From assembly GCA_963931925.1 (NCBI GenBank), contig OZ007582.1, forward strand, positions 35,859,836 to 35,923,835: DNA of 64,000 bases, read 5' to 3'. The notes below the pieces were generated by a model. It had not been told where the DNA came from, ran no database searches, and saw only the letters and a list, made by a program, of their open reading frames with translations. The translations under genes and the position numbers were made by a program. The stretch is from Onchidella celtica (lineage: Eukaryota > Mollusca > Gastropoda > Systellommatophora > Onchidiidae). Shown in pieces: positions 50,863 to 63,641 of the stretch (position 1 is the stretch's first letter; every line of letters begins with the position of its first letter).

Positions 50863-53800
50863 TTAGCACCATGCTAAGCTGACACAGTCATGATCCTTGG
50901 CCCAAGCAGTTGGTAATGCAGTTACCTGCAAATCAATGGGTAGGGTTAGGTTCATAACATTCTCGACTAGGGGCTCATTGAATTTAAAGGTGCTGATGTT
51001 GGCCAAATACACAATTGTGAATGTTTGAGCTTTTTCAGTACCTCTCTCTCTGGCCAGTTCTGCAGACGCAGCAGTTTCTTGATGAACCGATGGTCCGTTT
51101 GATTCTGCCGATCCTGTTGGCCCAATAGGTTGAGACACTCCTGGTGGTCCAGGTGGCCCAATAGGTTGAGACACTCCTGGTGGTCCAGGTGGCCCAATAG
51201 GTTGAGACACTCCTGGTGGTCCAGGTGGCCCAATAGGTTGAGACACTCCTGGTGGTCCAGGTGGCCCAATAGGTTGAGACACTCCTGGTGGTCCAGGTGG
51301 CCCAATAGGTTGAGACACTCCTGGTGGTCCAGGTGGCCCAATAGGTTGAGACACTCCTGGTGGTCCAGGTGGCCCAATAGGTTGAGACACTCCTGGTGGT
51401 CCAGGTGGCCCAATAGGTTGAGACACTCCTGGTGGTCCTGGTCGCCCAATAGGTTGAGACACTCCTGGTGGTCCTGGTGGCCCAATAGGTTGAGACACTC
51501 CTGGCGGTCCTGGTGGCCCAATAGGTTGAGGCACTCCTGGCGGTCCTGGTGGCCCAATAGGTTGAGACACTCCTGGCGGTCCTGGTGGCCCAATAGGTTG
51601 AGACACTCCTGGCGGTCCTGGTGGCCCAATAGGTTGAGACACTCCTGGTGGTCCAGGTGGCCCAATAGGTTGAGACACTCCTGCTGGTCCAGGTGGCCCA
51701 ATAGGTTGAAACACTCCTGGTGGTCCAGGTGGCCCAATAGGTTGAGACACTCCTGGTGGTCCAGGTGGCCCAATAGGTTGAGACACTCCTGGTGGTCCAG
51801 GGGGCCCAATAGGTTGAGACACTCCTGGTGGTCCAGGGGGCCCAATAGGTTGAGACACTCCTGGTGGTCCTGGGGGCCCAATAGGTTGAGACACTCCTGG
51901 TGGTCCTGGGGGCCCAATAGGTTGAGACACTCCTGGTGGTCCTGGGGGCCCAATAGGTTGAGACACTCCTGGTGGTCCTGGGGGCCCAATAGGTTGAGAC
52001 ACTCCTGGTGGTCCTGGGGGCCCAATAGGTTGAGACACTCCTGGTGGTCCAGGGGGCCCAATAGGTTGAGACACTCCTGGTGGTCCTGGTGGCCCAATAG
52101 GTTGAGACACTCCTGGTGGTCCTGGGGGCCCAATAGGTTTAGACACTCCTGGTGGTCCTGGTGGCCCAATAGGTTGAGACACTCCTGGTGGTCCTGGTGG
52201 CACAATAGGTTGAGACACTCCTGGTGGTCCAGGTGGCCCAATAGGTTCAGTCACTCCTGGTGTTCCAGGTGGCCCAATAGGTTCAGTCACTCCAGGTGTT
52301 CCAGTTGGCCCAATATTTTCATTCACTCCAGGTGGTCCAGCTGGCCCAATAGGTTCATTCACTCCAGGTTTTCCAGGTGGCCCAATAGGTTCATTCATTC
52401 TTGGTGGTCCTGGTGGCCCAATAGGTTGAGACACTCCTGGTGGTCCTGGTGGCCCAATAGGTAGAGACATTCGTGGTAGTCCTGGTGGCCCAATAAGTTG
52501 AGACACTCCTGGTGGTCCTGGTGGCCCAATAAGTTGAGACACTCCTGGTGGTCCTGGTGGCCCAATAGGTTGAGACACTCCTGGTGGTCCTGGTGGCCCA
52601 ATAGGTTGAGACACTCCTGCTGGTCCTGGTGGCCCAATAGGTTGAGACATTCCTGGTGGTCCTGTTGGCCCAATAGGTTGAGACACTCCTGGTGGCCCAA
52701 TAGGTTGAGACACTCCTGGTGGTCCTGGTGGCCCAATAGTTTGAGACACTCCTGGTGGTCCTGGTGGCCCAATAGGTTGAGACACTTCTGGTGGTCCTGG
52801 TGGCCCAATAGGTTGAGACACTCCTGGTGGTCCTGGTGGCCCAATAGGTTGAGACAATCCTGGTGGTCCTGGTGGCCCAATAGGTTGAGACACTCCTGGT
52901 GGTCCTGATGGCCCAATAGGTTGAGACACTCCTGGTGGTCCTGATGGCCCACTAGGTTGGGAAACTCCTGGTGGTCCTGCTGGCCCAATAGATTCAGTCA
53001 CTCCTGGTGGCCCTGATGGCTTAATAGGTTCAGTCACTCTTTGTGCTGCTGATGTCTCAATAGGCTCAGTCTTTCTATGTACTGCTGATGGTGCAATAGT
53101 TTCAGTCTTTCTTGGTGCTGCAGATGGCGCTATAGGTTCAGTCATTCTAGGTTTTCCTGAGGTTGCAAGAGGTTCAGTCATTCTGGGTTCTCCCGATGGT
53201 GCAATATGTTTGGTCATTCTAAGTTCCCCTGACGGTGCAATAGGTTCCGTTCTTTTAGTCATTCCTTGTGGTCCTGGTGGCCCAATAGTTTCAGTCACTC
53301 CTGGCGGTCCTGGTGGTCCAATAGGTTCAGTGTTTCCTGGTGGTCCTGGTGGCCCAATAGGTTCAAGGTTTCCTGGTGGTCCTGGTGGCCCAATAGATTG
53401 AGACACTCCTGGTGGTCCTGATAGCCCAATAGATTGAGACACTCCTGGTGGTCCTGATGGACCAATAGGTTCAGAAACCCCTGGTGGTCCTGGTGGCCCA
53501 ACGGGATGAGACACTCCTGGTGGTCCTGGTGGTCCAATAGGTTGAGACACTCCTGGTGGTCCTGGTGGCCCAATAGGTTGAGACATTCCTGGTGGTCCTG
53601 GTGGCCCAATAGGTTCAGAAACCCCTGGTGGTCCTGGTGGCCCAATGGGATGAGACACTCCTGATGGTTCTGGTGGCCCAATGGGATGAGTCACTCCTGG
53701 TGGTCCTGGTGGCCCAATAGGTCGAGTCACTTCTGGTAGTCCTGGTGGCCCAATAGGTTGAGACACTCCTGGTGGTCCTGGTGGCCCAATAGGTTGAGAC

Positions 53801-56800
53801 ACTCCTGGTGGTCCTGGTGGCCCAATAGGCTGAGACACTCCTGGTGGTCCTGGTGGTCCAATAGGTTGAGACACTACCGATGATCCTGGTGGCCCAATAG
53901 ATTGAGACACTCCTTGTGGTCCTTGTGGCGCAGTATGTTCAGTTGTGATTGCTGTGTCCATGCCAGTACCATTGGCATCCACGGAAGGCGCTGACCTGGG
54001 CCCGTTTATAACAGTCTTTGCTGGTTGAAAAGTGCTTGAATGCACTTGCGTCGAGGAAGTATCGTAGTCGTTTCTCGTTTGGCAAAGAATATCATTACAC
54101 ACCTGAAAAAGAAGATAACAGTGACTACTGACGGTAATGGTCTCTATTAATACAATATGAAAACAAATTATGATTGTCCAAGAACCTATTATCCTTTTGT
54201 GCAGGTATCAGTGTGTTTGTGTGTGTGGGTGTGGAGAGGAGATTTGTCTGCTATTTATTCCTGTGTTTTCCGAGGAAATTCATTCATATTTACAATCTTT
54301 CGTGAGCAGAATTTCTCGATTACTTTGGCAACTATTTTTGCTCCAGTTCTGTTCATCGGGTTTGTTTTTTTGTCATTGTTGATAGATGGCCGTAAAGTAA
54401 TAGGACCGTTAGAAGGAACCGTTAGAAGGAAGCGTAGAAGAAAGAAGGGGAAAGATGGAGTTTGGGTGTTAGGCATTACTCTAAATCAGTGCAAATTAAG
54501 AGGTGATATTTGCCATCAAGGGAAGCAGCTGATTCTGTCGCGGAGAGTTTGAGTTGAAGTTGGGTTTAAAGGCACGTCTGCACGTAACGGCCAATTTGCG
54601 CCTTCCCATTTTTTTTTTCATGTTCTTACTTTGGGCTAGGTCTCAGTGCCCAGATTCCTACAAATAATCCTCCCGGAGAGAAGGCAATGTTTTCATTAAT
54701 TCAGTCAATCATCCCACAATTGCGCAAGTCAAGGTGGCGGTTTTAGTTTTGAAAATCAAAGAAAACTTTACTTCGAATGTATTTGTAACTGTTGTTAGGG
54801 GAGCGTGGTATTTTACATAGAGAGCTGTAGTTTGGCCGTAAACACAAGTCTGTATTTTCTCTATTTGGTTTTGTAATTGGTCTACGTTCCCCCAACAGTT
54901 TGAAATTGTGATTTAGGTTGGGGTGGGTCTTTGTTTGAAAACTGAACAATGCAACTTGATTAAGGAGAGAATTTCATCTCAAAACGAGAAAAATGACTTC
55001 AGCAATTGTGGAGTGGCTGTGACCATTTGCCTCATACTAACAAACCGTGATAAGTAATTATTGATTGTTTACCTCATCACAATATGTCAGGTCCACATTT
55101 TTAGCCTCACAGACTTCGGCAAGCGTTCCACCTGTAAAGTATGGTTCAAAACAAAATGATAGAAAGATTTTGCCATGAATAAAAGAATGTGACTCTGGGT
55201 CGGCAAACATTTATTATTACTGCAGGCCGGATTGGGTATTAATGAGTGAGTGTAAGGCTAAGTAAATGCCTAACAAAAAAAACAACAACTTGAAATACTG
55301 AGGAACCATCTATTTAGATAATGTACGCTTGGTCAAATTTTGCCTCATAATCAAAACCGTATACTAGGAAATCGTTTGTGCGGAATAATGAGAGCGCTTT
55401 TCCAAAATTGGGTAAATCAAATTTTGTAAGAGTTATAGCCCCTTTGAGATATTCATTCAAAATTAATGAAAGACGCCGTGTAATGGTCAGTTAAAAATTG
55501 TTATGTCCCGTCTATATCCGAAGTTTTAGCTGAACACTTAAGTACCAATTCGAACACTTACACCGCGTCTTACAGAACATTACACTAACTAGAAAAACAT
55601 TCTTCAATTTGTCATTTGTTTGTTTTTTTTCTGTTGACTTTGTTTTCATAATATGACATTTTCCATACAGCCGATCCGTCAATGTGATCGCCTTAATAGA
55701 CACTCAAAAATTAGGACAATTCTTTCGCCGGCCGGAAAGGCATAGCATCCTGGTACATGCAATAATATTATTATTGCTCCCGGCCCGTTTGAATTTTTTT
55801 CTTTTTCGCGGGCCAGGCCAGCTGTAAGTTGATCCCCCCCCCCCCCCCAAATGCTCTTAAGAAACTAAAAGATCTTTTGTCCGAGAACTCGGTCATACAC
55901 TAGTCATCTCCGAGATAATGGCCTTAAGGTAACCATGTCTGGGACATCGGCCTTTATGTAATAATCTTTAGGACCCCGACCTTAATGTAATAATCTTTAG
56001 GACCCCGACCTTAATGTAATAATCTTTAGGACCCCGACCTTAATGTAATTATCTTTAGGACCCCGACCTTTATGTAATACTCTCCGGTGTACTGGCCTTA
56101 ATGTAATAATCTCGGGTGTACCGGCCTTAATGTAATAATCTCGGGTGTACCGGCCTTAATGTAATAATCTCGGGTGTACCGGCCTTAATGTAATAGTCTT
56201 TGGGACACCGGCCTTACGAAATAATCTCTGGAATACTGGCCTTAATGCAATACTGTCTGGGATACCGGCCTTAATGTAATAATCTCTGGGATATCGGCCT
56301 TCATGTAATGATCCGTAGGATACCGACCTTCATGTAATCTCCCACATACCGGTCTTAATGTAGTAATCTCCGAAATACCGGCCTTAATGTAATAATCTCT
56401 GGGATACCGCCCCTAACATAAAAACCTCTGGGATACCGGCCTTAACATAATCTCTGAAAAACCGGCCTTTAATAAGCTCTAGGATACCGGCCTAAGTGTA
56501 ATAATCTCAGGATACCGACCTTTACGTAATAATCTGTGGGATACCTGTATTGGTGTAATAATGACAGATACCGGCCTTAATGTAATAAGCTCCGGAATAC
56601 CGGCCTTAACGTGGTAAACTGCTGCTTAATGCCCATGGAAGATGATGCGCTTCAGAGATTAATTTTCAGCAGGAGAAAGTCCGGTGTTACAAGATGTACA
56701 GTGCTGATGCTGTAACCTGAGGGGTGAGGGGCATGCATGTTTCTGCTGAGGTGAGATGCCTTGAAAAAAGAAATCACACCAGGTGAAGCTAATTCAACAG

Positions 56801-57662
56801 CTGTGAGTGCACTGGTCCACCCAAGACTGTTTAGCCAGTTTCCAAAGAATGAAGATATTTCTAGATCTATATAAGATTTGGGAAACTACCACAGCTGCCG
56901 TTCGTGGGCTGATATTCTACTGCTCATGTACCTAGAGGAAGTCTTTTTTAGAATTATGTCCCATTTAAGTTCCATACTTTTCTGCCGAGAGAATGAAAAT
57001 GAACAATTATAATTATAAAATAATTTATCAAAGGGGGCTTCCCCATTATCAAATTGAATTACTGTAAGTTAGCCACAAAATGGGAAAGAAATGGTCTACT
57101 TGCCATTTCGGATGATGAAAAGACAGACTCTTGTTTATTCAACGCTGTACAGACAGGAAATAGCCTGTAATCGAGCTCCATTGATTCGCGTCTATCGGTG
57201 CACCACTATTACCTCGTACATTCTTGCCCATCACAAGGAATACCTGATAGGAATGGCTACGGTGACCCGTTTCTTTCAGAAACTGACTAATGGGCCATTC
57301 TCGACCTTACTTCTTGTTTGTTTTATCTTTATTTTGTGAAAAATGAAACTGAAGACCTTTTTGTACATGTAGAAGAGGTATAGCAAACGTACACTTTGAC
57401 ACCTGTTTAAAATGCACTGTGACACTTATCCAGCTGTTTCACAGTTGTGATTTATTCAAACTCATAGTTATAATAACTAAAGCTGCAAGCGTTTAACGTC
57501 CTATTTCTCAGTTATGCAGAAAGTGGAGTTGGAACAAACCAGAACTACGGTCGTGATTTGGCAAGACGGTACACATTGTCACAACGTAATATTACATTAA
57601 GCAGACTCACCTCCTGTGAACAGGAACAGAACAGCTCCCCATAAGAGGAAAAGTGAAACCAT
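50863..57662 (-). CDS. Secreted collagen-like repeat protein, copy 2 (complete)
   Basis: Coding exons are 57662-57611 (signal peptide), 55131-55073 (59 bp) and 54102 to 50863 (or to a donor at 50926). Joined length is about 1,116 residues. Order: signal peptide 1 to about 20; four-cysteine acidic stretch about 25-50; Ser/Thr linker to about 105; about 78 tandem 12-residue units, mostly [12 protein letters not shown]; then a non-repetitive tail of about 70 residues. In each unit three Gly-X-Y triplets are followed by QPI, so Gly is missing from every fourth triplet and a continuous collagen helix is not expected. The tail contains CAG|GTAACT at 50926/50925, a strong donor at phase 0. The last 20 residues before the stop may therefore be intronic, with a further exon downstream. 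The frame was chosen because both phases and the signal peptide fit. The antisense and +1 frames are also open only because the unit is a multiple of three. Function unknown; extracellular matrix, mucus or egg-capsule structure is a guess. Confidence 0.78.
51106..53925 (-). repeat. 36-bp coding minisatellite, copy 2 array (about 78 units)
   Basis: Minus-strand consensus of the unit is [12 protein letters not shown]. One short 24-bp unit lies at about 52686-52709. Blocks of neighbouring units share the same silent variant: GGTCCAGGTGG (51130-51420), GGCGGTCCTGGTGG (51500-51620), GGTCCTGGGGG (51850-52020). The part at 53000-53270 keeps the 12-residue period but has lost most Gly-X-Y triplets. 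Confidence 0.97.
55073..55131 (-). CDS. Collagen-like gene copy 2, 59-bp Cys-rich exon
   Basis: Identical in sequence and splice sites to 1671-1729. Phase 1 entry and phase 0 exit match the flanking exons. Confidence 0.68.
55405..55600. mobile_element. MITE-like palindromic element, copy B
   Basis: Copy of 1988-2185 in the duplicated intron. Related to 15262-15517. Confidence 0.6.
55915..56620. repeat. 29-30-bp intronic minisatellite, copy B
   Basis: Same array as 2515-3195 but with one additional unit of the CTCGGGTGTACCGG subtype (three instead of two). Confidence 0.9.
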
Positions 57663-57716
57663 CGTGGTTTCGACGAGATTTCAAATGCAGCAGTCCTTTG
57701 ATAAGCTGGCGATTTG
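57611..57716 (-). CDS. Collagen-like gene copy 2, signal-peptide exon
   Basis: Identical to 4184-4289. The ATG is at 57662-57660 and the donor GTGAGT follows 57611. Confidence 0.7.
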
Positions 57717-58160
57717 CTGTGGAAGACATGAAAGAACAGAGTTATAATCACAAGTAAATTGATAACGAAGGAAAACTGAAGTAGAGCAGGGAGAAGAGAG
57801 TAAAACTCGGCCCTTCCTGGGTCAACTTCGACATTTTTCTCATTTCATCCTCAGAACAGGTTAGACCAATTTGTCTTGTTTCGTTCACGTCAGCAAAATT
57901 GACATCTAGACCATCATGCAGTGCTCCGGTGCCATTTTGAGTAAAAAAATAATTCAAGACAACGGAGAAGCACAAGTTTTATCAAGTTAGGTCACACCAA
58001 TACACGGCACATGTTTGTTTTCTGTTAAACATTGAAAAGACATTGCTTTGTAATGATTATAACACCGACTATAGTAAGAAACGCCGAAATAACGTTATAA
58101 AAAATTTTAAAAAATTTGCAACGCTATCACTTAAGGTTTTTTTTTTAGCAATTCCATTAC

Positions 58161-58263
58161 CTTTTTCTAGAAAGAAAACGATGAAACGATGAGAAGCTTG
58201 TGTCGCTCTAAGGGAAAGACCCGTTTGCCGATTACTATCCACTCGGACGCACTTTATATAAAT
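58161..58263 (-). promoter_or_regulatory. Candidate TATA promoter and noncoding exon 1, copy 2
   Basis: TATATAAA on the minus strand at 58260-58253, same spacing and donor-like site as in copy 1. Unchanged between the copies. Confidence 0.4.
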
Positions 58264-58631
58264 ACATGTCCACTCGCCCTCGTTTTCGTGCTGCAATCAA
58301 TTTTGGAACAATAGAACAATAAAAAGAATGCTGCCAAGAATAGTCAATTTTAATGGCAAACGGTCACCCGTATACAGTTAGGCCCTATCATATGAAAGGC
58401 CCTTTATACTGGGTTTGATATCGCTACTTTAGTCATTTTGTTTGTATGGCAAACTGACATACCGCCAACACCGTAGTTTTGAGAAAATGGCTTTGCCAAC
58501 TATCCATCATTTTTACTGGTCTCGTCCACAGCATCCCCTCCCCTCCGCTTCTTCACGGAAGATGACGTAAGACAGTAAAACACTCTTGGACTCTGTATAT
58601 CTTTCTTTACATACATGTATTATACAAGAGA

Positions 58632-58867
58632 CAACACCGAGACGAACTATCCCTTCTTTCACGATATGTCGACAACTTGCGCGCGTATAAACACTGCGAG
58701 TACTACTCACAGAGCTCTGTGGTACTATATCTTTTTCGTTCAATTTTGAAGGGGTGTGGGTTCGAATTGCTGCATTGTTGACATGGATGATAAGCCCGCA
58801 AGTCGACGGACGGAATTTGGCGAATTGAACAGTCTCGGTAGCCTGTGTCTCGGATTATTTCTTTCTA
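58632..58867. repeat. Dispersed repeat family A, copy B
   Basis: Copy of 5205-5440. Confidence 0.75.
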
Positions 58868-60974
58868 ATCTATTAGGTAAAGGTCAGTTACAAAAATTTG
58901 CACTGACAACTCCGAGACAACAAAAAACCCAGAAAGCTGCACATTGCTTTTCTATAGCACCGAGACACGACAGGGTCTCTGAACCCAGCGAGAGTACATA
59001 GCTTAAACTAAAGTAGGTCAACACAGTAAACACTGACCGATATGCACGTGGGTATAATAGAAAGAGCTTGCCGAAAACTTCAAATCAATGGGTTTTCTTT
59101 GTCGCGTTTTATGTAACATTTTGTAGCTTTTCCTTTTGCTGGAATAACGCTCAAAACTGCTTATGTAAGAGTTGAAAAAGATACAAACTTCAATGATGGC
59201 AGTAATTTAACATGACAATGGGATTTTGCAATTGAGAAAAAAATGCCGACACAGCCCGTAGAACAGGCGTGGATACGGAAGATGTGAATTTGTAAAGACA
59301 AAATTAAGTAACAACGTAGGGTACGCCAGGTAAACTCGAGATAAATATGGAAAGACTTCCGAATGCGGCTCGTGCCATTGTCGTCATTAAGCACTTAATG
59401 TACTCAGGGGTTAATCGCCGAGCCTCGCATTAGTTATAAACACATCCTAGTGGAACACCAATTCGCCGAGGCGGCGGACCAACTGCGCAATGCCGGTCCT
59501 TAAGTCGCGTCCTTCTGCTGAGACCTGTTTCATTATTGTAAGAAAATCTGTCCATGAGACGCATTCAGAAATCCAGCCTCAAAAATAATTATAACACACC
59601 GTGCAAAAAACATGTTGAAAACTCGGCTAAGACGAACGTACGAAGAGGAGAATTGTTATAAACAATCAAGAAAGTACCAGAATAAAAACTGACAGCCTAC
59701 AGAGAAAAAAAAAAAATTCCACCAATGTGTACAGCAATACAGGTCTGAATGCATAATTTTCGGGCAAGAAAACAACAGAATTCAGAGAAAGCCAATTGAA
59801 TCTGGGTGTAGGTTAACATTTAAGGACTATAGATGGAAATTGGAAGTGAGAAGGTTTTAGCTCTATGACCACAAGAGACTAAAAACACTTACCAAATACA
59901 AAGCAAAAGCAAACGTTGGGATTCTCACCCATGCAAAGTTGACTTTTCACGCTCTCAATTCATTTAATTTAAACTTCACGCAGCTGCAGGTTTTTATATC
60001 TATATGACAGCAGGTGGTTGGATAGTTCCATGGAAATGAGAATGCCAGCAGAACTTATTTTTATGATGATTAAAAAACATTTTATGTTTAGAATGCAGCC
60101 ATCTATGTTACAGCTAAATATTCATCAAATGATATAATGTAAATGAAAGCTCAGCTTTGGACCAAATCATAAGAGCTGAGCAGAATCCGGAAAGAATTCA
60201 GTACAACTCTGAACTTTTAGTTTTACGATTATTTACAGACTGTCTCAATAATTAATTTCTTTTTGTGTTCTGGTTGAAAGGGTAAGAATTAGGTCCAAAG
60301 GTGTAAGAATTAGGTTTAGCGTTAGAGATGAGAAAAGCGTTGGAGATAGGTTTTGGGTTAGGGCCTGACCGTGTGATCGGAATGTACTGAAGTCTTCCCG
60401 GGAATTCCACGCACCTTTGATTCATTGATACTTGAAACGATCTGTTAAGTGTTAGAGTCATTTTCGCATGAAAGCATGATTTATGTGCCGAATTCATCTG
60501 TGGAAATTTGAGGCCAAGCTTACGAAAAGCGTACAACGGAGGAAAGGCGAAAGGGTTTGGGGGGGGGGGGGGGGGGATAAAAAACGAGCAAAGAAACAAA
60601 AAATTCCGGAATCGGGCACACATACTTTGTGGAGGCAATATAACCAAAAGCGTTGTTCTTCTGTTTTATAATTACTTTTTCTTTTTAAGTTTGCCAACCT
60701 ATATTCCAACGAACTCATGGTTGAGAAATTAGATTTGGCACTGACAAAGGACAGGAACATTGTTTTAAAAATATGAAAAATAAAAAGTTCATTACCTTTT
60801 TTTCGTGGAATGCCCCAACAGTTAAAAAGTTTGATTTTCGTGAATGACCATTTTCATGGGTCGCACATCCACTCATTTAGCCAACGTTATACAATGTGCT
60901 CTCGCACGTGAAATAACCGCTTTTCATGTTCATCATGTGTTTGACAGTGAGGGCCATATTTATTATCAATCTTC

Positions 60975-61010
60975 TCTCTCTCTCTCTCTCTCTGTGTCTC
61001 TCTCTCACTC

Positions 61011-61051
<41 letters not shown>

Positions 61052-61203
61052 TTCTCTCTCTTCCTCCCTCTCTTTCCTCTCTCGCTGTGTTTCTTTCTCT
61101 TACTCTCTCTCTGTCTGTGTCTCTCTCTCACTCTCTATCTGTCTCTCTCTCTCTCTCTGTCTCTCTTTCTCTCTCTTCCTCCCTCTCTTCCCTCTCTCTC
61201 TCT

Positions 61204-61241
<38 letters not shown>

Positions 61242-61819
61242 CTCTCTCTCTGTCTTTCTGTCTCTCTGTCTCTCTCTTCCTCCCTCTCTTCCCTCTCTCT
61301 CTCTGTGTCTCTCTTTCACTCTCTCTCTCTCTCTCTGTGTCTCTCTCTCACCCTCTCTCTGTCTGTCTGTCTCTCTGTCTCTCTTTCTCTCTCTTCCTCC
61401 CTCTCTTCCCTCTCTCTGTGTTTCTTTCCCTTACTCTCTCTCTCTCTCCCTCTCTCGGGCTCTCTCACTCTCTCTCTGTCGCTCTCTCTCTCTCTCTTCC
61501 TCCCTGTCTTCCCTCTCTCTCTCTCTGTTTCTTTCTCTCACTCTCTCATCTTTCTCTCTTTTCTTTTTGTCTTACTTCCTTTCTCTCTTTCTTTCTTTCT
61601 GTCTTTATTTCTTTCTTTCTTTCTTTCTTTCTCCCTCTCTCTTCTTCACTGTCTCTGTCTTTCTATACATGTAAGTTTCTCTTTCTCCCCTGCCTGACTG
61701 TCCGTCTGTCTGTCTGCATGTCTTTCTGGCGTTCCTTTTCTTTTTCTTTCATCGTCTCTCTCTTTCTGTCTCTCTATGTCTCCCTGTCTCTCTCTCTTTG
61801 TGAGAATGTCACTCTCTCC
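60975..61819. repeat. CT-rich compound microsatellite, copy B
   Basis: Copy of 7549-8390, differing by 2 bp in length as judged from the flanking offset. Confidence 0.95.
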
Positions 61820-62029
61820 TTCTTTTACTAGGTTATGTTTTAAATTTTCAACAACGCTAAATTTGCTCACCAGTGTACTAAAATGTCTTGCAAAGTCCTT
61901 GACCCAACTAACAGCTCGGCCGCGCCAGTCCAGCCTGTCTTTCACGTTAATCACCCACTACTCCATCTCATCCCCTCAAACCTCTCGCCTCCAAAATACA
62001 AAAGAAAGAAAGAAAAAAGAAAACGAAAT

Positions 62030-62375
62030 CAAGTAAGTACAAACATTTGAGACATAATTATATTTGAGGCGTGTATTCAGACATGTATTTGACATTCGTA
62101 TCTGAGACGTATTTGACTTACTTATTTGAGACATGTATTTGACATATTATTTGAGATATTTATTTGACATACGTATTTGGCACATGTATTTGACATAATT
62201 CTGTTTTTGAGACATTGATTCGACATAATGTATTTGAGACGTGTATTCCACATATGTATTTGTGACAGGTTTTTGACATCTGTCTTTGAGACATGTATGT
62301 GAGATATAATATGTATTTGAGAAGTGTAATTGAGACGCGTACTTGAGACATACATTTGAAACATGTGCTTGAGAC
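62030..62375. repeat. TATTTGAGACATG minisatellite, copy B
   Basis: Copy of 8600-8945; no difference was noticed. Confidence 0.85.
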
Positions 62376-62794
62376 GCGTGGTCAGCTTGGATTTCGTACT
62401 ATACAGTGAAACTTTATCTGAAAGTGCAAGGGTTAAAGTTAGGATCAGATTTAGCTAATTGGCCAGAATATTCCTTTCACTGATGACATGGTCAGAATAA
62501 CGTTTTGCATTGGTGACACGGCCAGAATAAGTTTTTTGGGAACCTGGCTACAAGTGGTATTTTGGCTCCAGCGCCCAAAGAGTTTCTATCAAAATGAAAT
62601 CTAATAATGCGAAAAATAATGTCGGAAAAGTAAGGTTAGAAACATTTATTAATGCAGAGTATTTATTACGATACAAGTAAAACATTGGCCTATGATACTA
62701 GCACGACTCTACCACTTTCCCACACCTGCCACCACCGTGATTGGTGCACTTGTCCCATCGGTGCACGTCTACGTCAATACTTTTCAGACACCCT

Positions 62795-63179
62795 CGTAGT
62801 AGTAGTAGTGGTAGTAGTAGCAGTAGCAGTAGCAGTAGCAGTAGCAGCAGCAGCAGTAGCAGCAGCAGCAGCATCAGTAGCAGCAGCAGTAGCAGTCCTA
62901 GTGGTGGCAGAAGTAGCAATAGTGGCAGTACATGTAGTATCAACAGCTATAGTAATAGTTGAAATTGTAGCAGTTGTAGTTAGTACAGTAGTTGTAGAAG
63001 TACTAGTTGTAGTAACAGTGGAAGTAGTTGTAGCAGCAGAAGCAGTAGTGGTGGTAGTAGTGGTGGTAGTAGTGGTGGTAGTAGTAAGAGTAGTAGTGGC
63101 AGTAGTAGTAGTAGCAGCAGTAGTAGTGGTAGCAATAGTAATATTAGTAGTAGCAATAGTAGCAGTAGTAATAATATTA
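62795..63179. repeat. Trinucleotide microsatellite, copy B
   Basis: Copy of 9366-9750. Confidence 0.93.
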
Positions 63180-63364
63180 TATTGATAAATGAATACATAG
63201 ATAAATTAACAAATAAATACGTGAAAACATAGATAACCCCACGCTCCCCCCCAAAAAAAAAAAATTTAAAAAATATATATATAATATATAAACAAAGGAA
63301 CATTTCGCAATGGCGTCAGTTCCAGAATTGAGCGCTCTGTTTGGCCAGTTATGACCTATCTGGG

Positions 63365-63641
63365 GACAAGGTGGTCTAGAAGCAAGGTGCTCGCCTTTCA
63401 TGCTAAGGGTCCCGGGCTCAAAACCCGGGCTGTACAGGCATGTTGGAAAATTGGGATTTTTCTCATGTTTTCGTGTCCCTGATCCTATTGGGGGGTAGGA
63501 TCGAGTACCTAGTCTTCTCGGATAAGGACGAACAAATTCGGAGGGCAAGTGTGCACGTTGCGCACGTTAAAGATACCTTGACAGTTGGAAATCGTAAAGA
63601 GCAGGCTGTACAGGCCGCTGCCCGGGCAAAATTGAAAATAA
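63365..63641 (+). mobile_element. tRNA-derived SINE, copy in duplicated segment B
   Basis: Copy of 9936-10212; it was present before the duplication. Confidence 0.85.

Noticed and set aside
51130..52464. Long plus-strand frame with [12 protein letters not shown] repeats, and minus-strand frames with [12 protein letters not shown] repeats
   Set aside because: The 36-bp unit is a multiple of three, so several frames stay open. Only the GPP frame has the signal peptide, matching exon phases and a non-repetitive tail.
54157..54552. 131-residue plus-strand frame with hydrophobic segment
   Set aside because: It lies antisense in the intron just behind the repeat exon. The matching frame in copy 1 (761-1152) is broken by a 4-bp difference, and no domain or splice support is seen.
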